Source: ZC4RG30 sp040508085
GTDB lineage: Bacteria > Pseudomonadota > Gammaproteobacteria > Steroidobacterales > Steroidobacteraceae
Length of the DNA: 20,433 bases
Direction: 5' to 3'
Assembly: GCA_040508085.1 (NCBI GenBank)
Contig: JBEVNO010000189.1
Location: 1-20,433 of the forward strand
The notes under the pieces are model-generated. The model did no database searches, had not been told where the DNA came from, and was given only the letters and a program-made list of their open reading frames with translations. The position numbers and the translations under genes are program-made. Positions 1 to 7,123 of this stretch are shown here, in pieces. Position 1 is the stretch's first letter; every line of letters begins with the position of its first letter.

Positions 1-133
1 GGAAGAAGAGATTCGCCGCATCGGCGGCTTTCTGCACCGCCTCCATGACCACGCCCGCCTCCACCGTGATGGTGTTGGCCGCGGCGTCGAGTTCGCGAAT
101 CTCGCGCATGCGCTCGAGCGACAGCACCACGCA
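1..133 (-). pseudogene. Inverted fragment of a second FAD-linked oxidase (fold-back copy)
   Basis: Read on the minus strand from 133 to 2, this stretch encodes a peptide running C-V-V-L-S then LERMREIRELDAAANTITVE and onward to NLFF. It aligns without gaps to the plus-strand flavoprotein encoded at 237-368 (33 of 44 residues identical by eye, 30 of 39 over the LERMR..LFF core). It is therefore a homologous but diverged piece of an FAD_binding_4 domain, placed head to head with the gene that follows. The homology ends at about 131-133, and the forward gene becomes recognisable at about 120-126, so the two share a few bases at the join. It could be a remnant of an inverted paralogue or an assembly/amplification chimera at a contig edge. 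The sequence alone cannot decide. Confidence 0.8.
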
Positions 134-1400
134 GCAGGTCTCGCAGGTGCTGGCTTACTGCAACACGCACAGCATCGCCGTGCAGCCGCAGGGTGGCCTT
201 ACCGGTCTCGCCGGCGGTGCCGTGCCGGTGGGCCCCTGCGTCATCATCTCGCTGGAGCGCATGCGCACCATCAAGGAGATCGACACCGCCGCCGGCACCA
301 TCACCGTAGAGGCGGGGGTGACAATGGAGGCAGTGCAGAAGGCGGCCGAGGAAGCAGAGCTGTTCTTTCCACTCGATCTAGGCGGCCGCGGCTCCTGCCA
401 GATTGGCGGCAATATCTCGACCAATGCCGGCGGCAATCGGGTGCTGCGCTATGGCATGGCGCGCGACCTGGTGCTGGGCGTGGAAGCGGTGCTTGCCGAT
501 GGCACGGTGATCGATGCGCTGCGCAAGGTGATCAAGAACAACTCCGGCTACGACCTGCGGCAGCTGTTCATCGGCGCCGAGGGCACGCTGGGCATCGTCA
601 CAGGCATCGTGCTGCGGCTGTTCACCAGGCCGCGCAGCAACAACACCGGCATCTGCGCCGTGGACGACTACGCCGCCGTGCTGGCTCTGCTGAAGCAGGC
701 GCGCGCCGGCTTCGGTTCGCTGCTCAGCGCCTTCGAAGTGATGTGGCCGGATTTCTACAAGCTGGGCACGGTGTCGCTGGGCCGCAAGCCGCCGCTGGAA
801 CTCGGCCATGGCGCCTATGTGCTCATCGAGACGCTGGGCACCGACCCCGATGCGGACCAGGCACGCTACGAAGCCGTGATCGGCGCGGCCATCGAGGCGG
901 GCGTCGTGAAGGACGCCATCATCGCGCAGTCGCAGCGTGAGGCCACGGAGCTGTGGGCAGTGCGCGATTCACCGGGCGAGTGGCAGAAGGGCGTGCACTG
1001 GCCGCAGCTGGGCTTCGACGTGAGCGTGCCGACTGGCGAGATCGGGCCGCTGGCCGGGGAGATCGACGCGGAACTGAAGCGCCGCTGGCCGGAGCTGGTG
1101 GCGGTGTTCTTCGGGCACGTGGCCGATGGCAACCTGCATGTGTCGGTACGCATGTCCGGCCACAGCATCCCCGAACTGGACATCGAGAATGCCGTGTACG
1201 GCATCGTGTCGCAGCGGCGCGGCTCCATCTCTGCTGAGCACGGCATCGGCTCGCTGAAGATCCCGTTCCTGCATTTCTCGCGCAGCGAAGCCGAGATCGA
1301 GCTGATGCGGGCGATCAAGAAGGCCATGGACCCGAAGGGCATCCTCAATCCGGGCAAGCTGTTCACGCCAACGCGTGAGACGCGGAGCGCCGGCCACTGA
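45..1400 (+). CDS. FAD-linked oxidase, GlcD / D-2-hydroxyglutarate dehydrogenase-like (true 5' end missing)
   Basis: Flavoprotein of the FAD_binding_4 plus FAD-oxidase C-terminal family, which oxidises D-2-hydroxy acids (D-lactate, glycolate, D-2-hydroxyglutarate) and passes electrons to a carrier. Numbered from the ATG at 45, the FAD-binding part shows PQGGLTGLAGGA (48-59), GGNISTNAGGNRVLRYG (121-137) and GAEGTLGIVTG (178-188). The C-terminal domain has GHVADGNLHV (357-366) and AEHGIG (397-402), whose H358, H365 and E398 match the metal/substrate site of D2HGDH-like enzymes. It ends with the usual DPKGILNPGKLF. Residues 1-25 are not native: they are antisense to a homologous gene fragment, and the frame stays open to base 3. 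Family members have 20-40 further residues before the residue encoded at about 120, so the ATG at 45 is an artefact of the junction. Exact substrate unknown. Confidence 0.85.
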   Translation: MTTPASTVMVLAAASSSRISRMRSSDSTTQQVSQVLAYCNTHSIAVQPQGGLTGLAGGAVPVGPCVIISLERMRTIKEIDTAAGTITVEAGVTMEAVQKAAEEAELFFPLDLGGRGSCQIGGNISTNAGGNRVLRYGMARDLVLGVEAVLADGTVIDALRKVIKNNSGYDLRQLFIGAEGTLGIVTGIVLRLFTRPRSNNTGICAVDDYAAVLALLKQARAGFGSLLSAFEVMWPDFYKLGTVSLGRKPPLELGHGAYVLIETLGTDPDADQARYEAVIGAAIEAGVVKDAIIAQSQREATELWAVRDSPGEWQKGVHWPQLGFDVSVPTGEIGPLAGEIDAELKRRWPELVAVFFGHVADGNLHVSVRMSGHSIPELDIENAVYGIVSQRRGSISAEHGIGSLKIPFLHFSRSEAEIELMRAIKKAMDPKGILNPGKLFTPTRETRSAGH

Positions 1401-1411
1401 TCACGCGCGCC

Positions 1412-2332
1412 TTGCTGCCGGTGCGCAGGCTGCGCGCGCTGGATCTGCTGCAGCCGGCGGCGCCGGGTCAGCCGCCGTACCTGTCCGCGGCCAGTGGACT
1501 GGTTCGCTCCGGCAGTCAGCTGTATGTGGTGGCCGACGATGAGCTGCACCTGGGACGTTTCCCCATCGGCGGCAATGCGCCCGGCCACCTGATCCGTCTG
1601 TTCGCCGGTGACCTGCCCGAGCGGCCCAAGGCGCGCAAGCGCCACAAGGCGGATCTGGAAATCCTGCTACGCCTGCCGCCGCTGCCGGGATATCCACACG
1701 GCGCATTGCTGGCCCTGGGATCCGGCTCGCGGCCGCGCCGGCAGCGTGGCGCATTGCTGGCGCTGGATGAGCAGGGCGAGGTGTCTGGCGCCGTTTTGCA
1801 GGTGGATACGACTGCGCTGTGCCGGCGGCTGGAACGCGAATTCGGGACGGTGAACCTGGAGGGTGCCTGGGTGCACGGCACGCGGCTGCGGCTGCTGCAG
1901 CGGGGCAACCAGGATCTCTCCACCAGTGCACTGGTCGATCTGGACTTCGCGACGCTGGCGGAAGGGCTGGTGCAAGATGGCGTGCTGGCCGATGTCATTC
2001 CGCGCCGCGTGCTGCGCATGAACCTCGGCGACATCGATGGCGTGCGCCTTTCCTTCACCGACGCCTGTGTATTGAAAGACGGCAGCTGGCTGTTCAGCGC
2101 GGTGGCGGAGGATACCGACGACGCCTATGCAGACGGTCGGCTGGCGGGGGCTTCGCTGGGCCTGGCGACTCCCGATGCCGAGATCGTGTGGCAGCGCCCG
2201 CTGCCGGCGGAATATAAAGTGGAGGGCATCCACGCGGAGATGAATGAAGGGCGGCTGCGGGTGTTGTGCGTGACGGATGCGGATGACCGCCTGCAGCCCG
2301 CACAATTGCTCGAGGTCGGCACCGGCCAGTAG
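1412..2332 (+). CDS. Conserved hypothetical protein (possibly DUF6929-like)
   Basis: A 306-residue soluble protein with no signal peptide or membrane segment. It begins 11 bases after the flavoprotein stop, so the two are probably co-transcribed. The start is uncertain: TTG at 1412 is the longest choice and GTG at 1421 is three codons in; neither has a strong ribosome-binding site. The sequence has repeated short beta-strand-like stretches (SGSQLYVVADDELHLGRF, GAWVHGTRLRLLQRGN, SFTDACVLKDGSWLFSAVAE, GRLRVLCVTDADD), which resembles a beta-propeller built of weak repeats. I associate this pattern with the DUF6929 family, but only tentatively. The near-C-terminal KVEGIHAEMNEGRLRVLCVT looks like a conserved block. 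No catalytic motif is recognisable and no function is assigned. Confidence 0.75.
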   Translation: MLPVRRLRALDLLQPAAPGQPPYLSAASGLVRSGSQLYVVADDELHLGRFPIGGNAPGHLIRLFAGDLPERPKARKRHKADLEILLRLPPLPGYPHGALLALGSGSRPRRQRGALLALDEQGEVSGAVLQVDTTALCRRLEREFGTVNLEGAWVHGTRLRLLQRGNQDLSTSALVDLDFATLAEGLVQDGVLADVIPRRVLRMNLGDIDGVRLSFTDACVLKDGSWLFSAVAEDTDDAYADGRLAGASLGLATPDAEIVWQRPLPAEYKVEGIHAEMNEGRLRVLCVTDADDRLQPAQLLEVGTGQ

Positions 2333-2361
2333 CGGGGCCATCACGGCAGCAGGGGGTGGAC

Positions 2362-2907
2362 ATGTTTCGACTGCAGCTATTGTTGTCGGCGGCCGGTTTG
2401 ACTGCCGCACTGGTGGGCACATCCGTGACCCAGGCAGCGGCAACAGACCCCGCAGCTGAAGAGGGCTGGGCCGCGGTGAAGCGCTGCGCCCAGCAGGAGA
2501 CCGAGCGCGCGGCTCACGACTGTCTGGACCAGGTGCTGCGCGATGCCGGTGTGCTGACCCCTGCAATGCGTGAACGCCAGCAGCAGCGCGTCTTCGGGCT
2601 CTCGCCGTCCGCCACGGCGCCGGCAGTCGCCAAGCCCCCGCCGGTGGTCGCCGATGCACCGGTGAAGCCGGTCGCCGGTGCGTCACCGGATCGCGTCGAA
2701 GTGCAGATCGCCGCAGTGTCGCGCGCCGCCGACGGCAAGCTCATCATCACCACGAATGAAGGTGCAGTGTGGCGCCAGGCGGAAGGCCTGGAAAACCCGC
2801 GTCTGCCTGGCATCGGGGAGCACATGTCCATCCGCAAGGGATCGCTGGGCAGCTATCTGTGCACGCTGCCCAGCAAGCTGTCCTGGCGTTGCACGCGCAG
2901 CCGTTGA
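2362..2907 (+). CDS. Small secreted/periplasmic hypothetical protein
   Basis: I prefer the ATG at 2362 because AGGGGG (2351-2356) lies five bases upstream; an in-frame GTG at 2356 is also possible. The product is about 181 aa with an N-terminal signal peptide (hydrophobic LLLSAAGLTAALVG, likely cleavage after TQA). A charged helical region with Cys residues follows (RCAQQ, HDCLDQVL), then a Pro/Ala-rich linker, and a C-terminal block containing EGAVWRQAEG and MSIRKGSLGSYL. That last block (an x-VWRQ...G...I+K..LGSYL pattern) recurs in small exported proteins of Xanthomonadales- and Sphingomonas-like bacteria, usually annotated only as hypothetical. It lies 29 bases after the previous gene. 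Function unknown. Confidence 0.75.
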   Translation: MFRLQLLLSAAGLTAALVGTSVTQAAATDPAAEEGWAAVKRCAQQETERAAHDCLDQVLRDAGVLTPAMRERQQQRVFGLSPSATAPAVAKPPPVVADAPVKPVAGASPDRVEVQIAAVSRAADGKLIITTNEGAVWRQAEGLENPRLPGIGEHMSIRKGSLGSYLCTLPSKLSWRCTRSR

Positions 2908-2920
2908 TCCCCGCCCCCTG

Positions 2921-2953
2921 AAAAAAAGGCGGAGAGCCTCACGGCTCCCCGCC
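2921..2953 (-). terminator. Rho-independent terminator of the TonB-receptor gene
   Basis: On the minus strand a GC-rich stem (arms 2943-2953 and 2928-2938, a 10-pair stem with one A/C mismatch, four-base loop 2939-2942) is followed directly by seven T residues (complement of 2921-2927). It lies 28 bases past the receptor stop codon. In the plus direction no T-run follows, so it serves the minus-strand gene. Confidence 0.85.
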
Positions 2954-2980
2954 AGCAGGTTGCCAGCTCCGGCGCCGGAT

Positions 2981-5900
2981 TCAGAACTTGGCGGTCACAC
3001 CCAGGTAATAGCGCCGGCCCGCGATGTCATAGTTGCTGGTGTCGGTCGTGCCCACCGACGAGGTCACGCCGCTGCCCGTCGCAGTCGGCACCCAGTTGGC
3101 CCCGACACGGGGCGGGTCGCGATCCAGCAGGTTGTCGACGCCGCCGCGCACGGACAGCCGGTCGCTGACCGTCCAGCGGCCCGACAATCCGAACAACGAG
3201 TAGGCCCCGGTGGAGGAAGTGGTGGACGCCGGATTCGTGGCCAGCGAGTTGTGGCGCACCCGGGGCAGGTAGCGCCAGGACAGGCTCACCGATGCCGGAC
3301 CCACGGCATAGCCGAGATTCGTCACCGACTTGAACTTGTACTGCGCGCCGTAACGGGCGTCGCCGATCGTGTCCTTGTAGCTGAAGCTGGGCAGGCTCGC
3401 TGCCACCTGCACGTCGTAATCCAGCAGCCAGCTGGCGTTGAGGTTCAGGGACAATGTGCCCACGGCATCGCCGAAGAATGGCGTGTTGATCCGGTAGTCG
3501 AGGGTGGAATCCACGCCCGAGGTCTTCACGCTGGACAGGTTCACGAAGCTCGCCGTGGTGGCCAGCCAGTTGCCATTGAGCCCGTCGCGGATGATGCGCT
3601 GGCAGAATGAATTGTTCGGGTCGTAGTTCGGGTTCGTGCCGAACGCGTTGAAGCACTCCTGGTATACGTAAGACGTGGTAGCGGTGGAGATGGCGCCGGC
3701 AATATCGATGCTGTACCAGTCGACCGCCAGCGTGATGCGGTTCAGCGCCTCGGACTGGAAAGGAGAGCGCAGCACCACGCCCGCCGTCCAGGTCTTTGCC
3801 TCCTCCGATTTCAGCGCCGTATTGCCGGTGGTGAGGTCACGGCCCGCCGGGAAGTAGACGGCGTTCTGGCCGACGAAGGTGGGGCCGTAGCCGGTGAAGC
3901 CGTTGGGCTGGCCATTCACACCGGGCAGCTGCGCGCACAGCGCGTTGACCCGGGCGCGATCCGGGTTCGCTGCGACGTTGCCATAGGCGGCACGCGTGAG
4001 GTTCGAGCATGGATCATGGTCGGTCCAGGTCACCACCTCGAACACCGCTGGCGAGAACAGTTCGGCGATGTTGGGCGCGCGGTTGGCCACCTGGTGACCG
4101 CCGCGCACCTTCACGTAGTCATTCACGTCCCAGTTCGCGGTGAGCTTCCAGGTGCTGTCGCTGCCCGCTGCGGTGTTGTAGTCCGAGTAGCGGTAGCCGG
4201 CGTTCACCTCCAGTTTCTGGATGAAAGGCACATCCTTGAGCACCGGCAGCAGCACCTCGCCGTAGATCTCCTTGACGTTGATCTCGCCACGCGTCTCGGT
4301 GGTGTCGAACTGGCCGGTCACGACCGAAGTGATATTGGTGGTCTTCATGCCGCGGTCGGGAAGGTACTGGTAGGTGTTGCGGCGGGTGTCCAGGCCCGCG
4401 GCGAAGCGCGCCGTGCCGGCCGGCATCTCGAACAGCGCACCCTGCACGTTGAACTCCACCTGCTCCTGCTCCAGCTGCGAGGTGAGCTTGGCGTCGGAAT
4501 CGATGATGTCGATGCAGTCCTGGGAGACGGGTGTGTTCAGGAACGGATTGATGCCGGTGGTGCAATGGGCCAATACGCCCAGGCGCCCGTTGTTGAAGTC
4601 CTGCCCGCGGCCGTAGTTGGGCAGGGCGGTCAACGTCTGGTAGGAATCCGCATCCACGAAGCCGATGTACTCGGTGGCGACAGTGGTATTGCCGCGGCTG
4701 GCAAACAGGTCGTATGTCCAGTCACGGAATCCCAGCTGGCCGCGGATGCCGGCCAGCATCTCGTAGGTCTGGTTGGTGGTCTGCAGGCCGCGCTTGGGCA
4801 GGTAGGTGAGGTTGGAGTTCAGCGTCCAGTTCGCGTTCGGTCCCAGCGGCGAGGCCGCCGTGGCCACGCGGCTGTTGAGCAGGGCCGCGAACTGCGCCGG
4901 CACGGGGAAGGCCTGCGAATTGGTGCAGCCACCGGTCGCGGGGCAACTCAGTCCGTAGGCACCGCCGGCCAGATACGCGGCATTGGTCGTGCCATTGGCG
5001 TTGAGTGATGGCGCATAGACGCCGGTGCCATAAGGCACCGTCACGCCCCACTGGTTGCCGGCCGGCACGTAATCGCCCAGGCGCGTGGAGACCTCGTTCT
5101 CATCGAAGCGCGCCTGGATGTAGGCCTCGACGTTGTCGGAGACCTCCAGGTGCATGTTGGTGAACAGTGAATAGCGCGTCAGTGGCACCTGCAGCGTGCC
5201 GCCCGGGTTGTTGGTGGTGAGGCTGCGCGCACCGGTCAGCGCATTGGAAACCACGTACTTGGCATCGGGGTACAGGCCTCCCTGGTAGCCCGGAGACAGC
5301 CGGCCGGAGATCCGGCCCTGGGTCAGCGCAAACAGCGTGGCCGCGTCGGTGGTGGCGGCGCGGTTGAAGTAGAACGCGCTGCTGTTGAGGATGTCGTTGG
5401 CGGGCAGGCCCAGGGAAGCCAGCCAGGTATTCACCGCCGGCTGCGAGGGCGCGCCGCCCGATGGCGAGTTGGTGATGTTGCCGGGGATGCCGGCGGAAAA
5501 GCCCGGGAAATTCAGGAACTGCGCAGCAGCCAGGTAAGGGTCGGACAGCGCCTGCTCGAAGAACGGTACATCCTCGCGGATGATCTCGTCGCGCTTGGCG
5601 TAGGTCAGGCCGATCATTGCGTTGCCACGACCGTCGGCAAAGTTCGAGCCCAGCAGCGCGCTGATCGAAGTCTGCTCACCGTCGCCGCGCTCGGTCACGC
5701 CGGTCTGCGCGTCGATGGAGACACCCTCGAAGTTGCGTTTCAGCTTGAAATTGACGACGCCGGAGACCGCGTCCGCACCGTAGGTGGAGCCGGCGCCGCC
5801 GGTGATGACCTCGACGCTTTCGACGGCCGCCGTGGGAATGGTGTTCAGGTCGACGACCATGCTGGCGTTGGCGGGCTGCGAGCGGCGGCCATCCAGCAGC

Positions 5901-6292
5901 ACCAGCGTGCGGTTGGCACCCAGGCCGCGCAGGTTGGCGGTGGCGATGCCAGGGCTGGTACGAGGTGTCACGGTGATCGAGCCGGAATCGCTGAACTGGT
6001 TCTGGCCGGGCACGAACTGGGGCAGCTTGTTCAGCGTCTGTTCCACACCCACTTCGGAGGTGGCCTGCAGGGCTTCGGTGCCGAGCGTGAGGATGGGGCT
6101 GTCGGAGCTGTAGTCGCGGCGCACAATGCGCGAACCGGTGACTACCACTTCTTCCAGCGCCTGCTCTTCAGCCGGCGCCTGCTGCGCGCGTGCCGGGTGG
6201 GCCGTGGCAAGCGCACTGGCCACCGCAGCCGCAACCAGCCAACCCGATCCATGCCGTGAAGATGCCCTGTCAGCAGGAACAGTCCTGATCAT
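2981..6292 (-). CDS. TonB-dependent outer-membrane receptor
   Basis: A 1103-residue outer-membrane receptor for energy-dependent uptake of a large or scarce substrate. A signal peptide (hydrophobic WLVAAAVASALATAHPARAQ, cleavage near ARAQ) is followed by a TonB-box-like EEVVVTGSRIVRRDY. The plug domain covers about residues 55-185 and includes LNKLPQFVPG, GLGANRTLVLLDGRRS, NTIPTAAVESVEVITGGAGS and YGADAVSGVVNFKLKR. The rest is a long beta-barrel ending in RRYYLGVTAKF, with the terminal Phe expected for barrel insertion. The length is at the upper end of the family, and two cysteine pairs sit in putative extracellular loops (SCPATGGC, HCTTGINPF...QDC). No substrate partner lies next to it, so the ligand (siderophore, polymer, peptide or other) cannot be named. 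It is monocistronic: its own terminator lies downstream and a 201-base gap upstream. Confidence 0.93.
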   Translation of the reverse strand: MIRTVPADRASSRHGSGWLVAAAVASALATAHPARAQQAPAEEQALEEVVVTGSRIVRRDYSSDSPILTLGTEALQATSEVGVEQTLNKLPQFVPGQNQFSDSGSITVTPRTSPGIATANLRGLGANRTLVLLDGRRSQPANASMVVDLNTIPTAAVESVEVITGGAGSTYGADAVSGVVNFKLKRNFEGVSIDAQTGVTERGDGEQTSISALLGSNFADGRGNAMIGLTYAKRDEIIREDVPFFEQALSDPYLAAAQFLNFPGFSAGIPGNITNSPSGGAPSQPAVNTWLASLGLPANDILNSSAFYFNRAATTDAATLFALTQGRISGRLSPGYQGGLYPDAKYVVSNALTGARSLTTNNPGGTLQVPLTRYSLFTNMHLEVSDNVEAYIQARFDENEVSTRLGDYVPAGNQWGVTVPYGTGVYAPSLNANGTTNAAYLAGGAYGLSCPATGGCTNSQAFPVPAQFAALLNSRVATAASPLGPNANWTLNSNLTYLPKRGLQTTNQTYEMLAGIRGQLGFRDWTYDLFASRGNTTVATEYIGFVDADSYQTLTALPNYGRGQDFNNGRLGVLAHCTTGINPFLNTPVSQDCIDIIDSDAKLTSQLEQEQVEFNVQGALFEMPAGTARFAAGLDTRRNTYQYLPDRGMKTTNITSVVTGQFDTTETRGEINVKEIYGEVLLPVLKDVPFIQKLEVNAGYRYSDYNTAAGSDSTWKLTANWDVNDYVKVRGGHQVANRAPNIAELFSPAVFEVVTWTDHDPCSNLTRAAYGNVAANPDRARVNALCAQLPGVNGQPNGFTGYGPTFVGQNAVYFPAGRDLTTGNTALKSEEAKTWTAGVVLRSPFQSEALNRITLAVDWYSIDIAGAISTATTSYVYQECFNAFGTNPNYDPNNSFCQRIIRDGLNGNWLATTASFVNLSSVKTSGVDSTLDYRINTPFFGDAVGTLSLNLNASWLLDYDVQVAASLPSFSYKDTIGDARYGAQYKFKSVTNLGYAVGPASVSLSWRYLPRVRHNSLATNPASTTSSTGAYSLFGLSGRWTVSDRLSVRGGVDNLLDRDPPRVGANWVPTATGSGVTSSVGTTDTSNYDIAGRRYYLGVTAKF

Positions 6293-6295
6293 TGT

Positions 6296-6390
6296 TTTTC
6301 CCCCGCAATTTTGTGATTCGCTATCGCCTCGCCGGCGGATTCACTGCCCGGTCAACGAGTGCTGCCAACCAGTTTGCATGCGGGGGAAAA
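6296..6390 (-). promoter_or_regulatory. Leader inverted repeat that would sequester the TonB-receptor ribosome-binding site
   Basis: A perfect 12-base inverted repeat lies in the leader: ttttcccccgca at 6296-6307 and tgcgggggaaaa at 6379-6390, 71 bases apart. In the minus-strand transcript the downstream arm reads UGCGGGGGAAAA and ends four bases before the AUG at 6292, so it contains the only Shine-Dalgarno-like purine run. The upstream arm is an exact anti-Shine-Dalgarno complement. If transcription starts upstream of 6390, pairing of the arms would block initiation. The pairing is seen directly; a regulatory role is inferred, and the same repeat could instead be a protein operator. Confidence 0.5.
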
Positions 6391-6400
6391 CCGCAGCCAA

Positions 6401-6436
6401 GTTCGGCATCGCCCAGATGCCGAGCGATATTTTTTT
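6401..6436 (+). terminator. Terminator-like hairpin with T-run, plus-strand orientation
   Basis: A stem gttcggcatc / gatgccgagc (10 pairs including one T-G, loop gccca) is followed after four bases by seven T residues (6430-6436). It has the form of an intrinsic terminator on the plus strand, although no plus-strand gene precedes it here. On the minus strand the same hairpin lies between the response-regulator stop and the receptor gene, with an A-run before it instead of a T-run. It may stop antisense transcription into the regulator gene or act as a 3' stabilising stem. Confidence 0.5.
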
Positions 6437-6454
6437 AGCTATGAGATGAGCGCC

Positions 6455-6486
6455 GGGGGGGGGGGCGGGCAGGCGGGCTGGCGGGG
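6455..6486 (+). other. G-run and potential G-quadruplex
   Basis: Eleven consecutive G residues (6455-6465) are followed by GGG, GGG and GGGG tracts separated by 1, 5 and 5 bases, which fits the classical quadruplex pattern. It lies eight bases past the response-regulator stop codon, and its C-rich complement would be in that mRNA. The homopolymer length may also be a sequencing-prone site. Confidence 0.5.
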
Positions 6487-6493
6487 CGGCGAA

Positions 6494-7123
6494 TCAGAGC
6501 CGGATCAATCCCCGCTTGTGTGCAACCGCCACCGCCTCGGTGCGGCTGATCGCATCCAGCTTGGTCAGAATCGCCTTCACATGTGTCTTGGCGGTACCTT
6601 CACTGATGGAAAGCCGCCGCCCGATGTCCTTGTTGCTGCGGCCCTGCGCCAGCTGCTGCAGCACGTCGTCCTCGCGCTGCGTGAGGCTGGGGCGCGCCAT
6701 GCGCTGCAGCGCCTTGGCCGCGATGGCGCCGGAGGTGTAGGGCTGGTCGACGGCCACGGCGCGGATGGCGTTCAGGATCTCCTGGCGGGGCGCGTCCTTC
6801 AGCAGGTAGCCCTTGGCACCGTAGCTCAGGCTCTTGAAGATGTCCTCGTCACCGTCATAGGTGGTCATGATCAGCAGCCTGGCCTTGGGGTGCTGCTCCA
6901 GCACCTCCTGCACCACCGACACGCCGTCGCGCCGCGGCATGCGCAGATCCAGCACCATGACATCCGGGCGATGCTCGTTGTAAAGGGCGATCGCCGCCTC
7001 GCCGTCGTCGGCTTCGGCGACCACGCGCATGTCCTTCTGCTGGTTCACGATGGTGGCCATGCCGTCCCGCACCACCGGATGGTCATCGGCGAGGATCACG
7101 CGGATCTGCGCGCCCTCAGTCAC
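6494..7123 (-). CDS. NarL/FixJ-family response regulator
   Basis: A 209-aa DNA-binding response regulator, the output partner of the kinase encoded just upstream. The receiver domain (residues 7-120) has the acidic pair D13/D14, phospho-acceptor D59 in VMVLDLRMP, T87 in IMTTYDG and K109 in GYLLKD. The C-terminal LuxR-type helix-turn-helix spans about 145-205 (SLTQREDDVLQQLAQGRSNK, then ISEGTAKTHVKAILTKL). It begins with GTG at 7123, overlapping the kinase stop by four bases (GTGA), which predicts translational coupling. It is the last gene of the efflux operon and probably regulates it. A 7-2-7 inverted repeat suited to this regulator class lies at 14912-14929, upstream of the first gene. All catalytic residues are intact. 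Confidence 0.95.
   Translation of the reverse strand: MTEGAQIRVILADDHPVVRDGMATIVNQQKDMRVVAEADDGEAAIALYNEHRPDVMVLDLRMPRRDGVSVVQEVLEQHPKARLLIMTTYDGDEDIFKSLSYGAKGYLLKDAPRQEILNAIRAVAVDQPYTSGAIAAKALQRMARPSLTQREDDVLQQLAQGRSNKDIGRRLSISEGTAKTHVKAILTKLDAISRTEAVAVAHKRGLIRL

Noticed and set aside
6293..6378. TTGACC at the minus-strand leader as a -35 element
   Set aside because: No reasonable -10 lies 16-18 bases downstream (the nearest AT-containing hexamer is too far), so I do not call a promoter.
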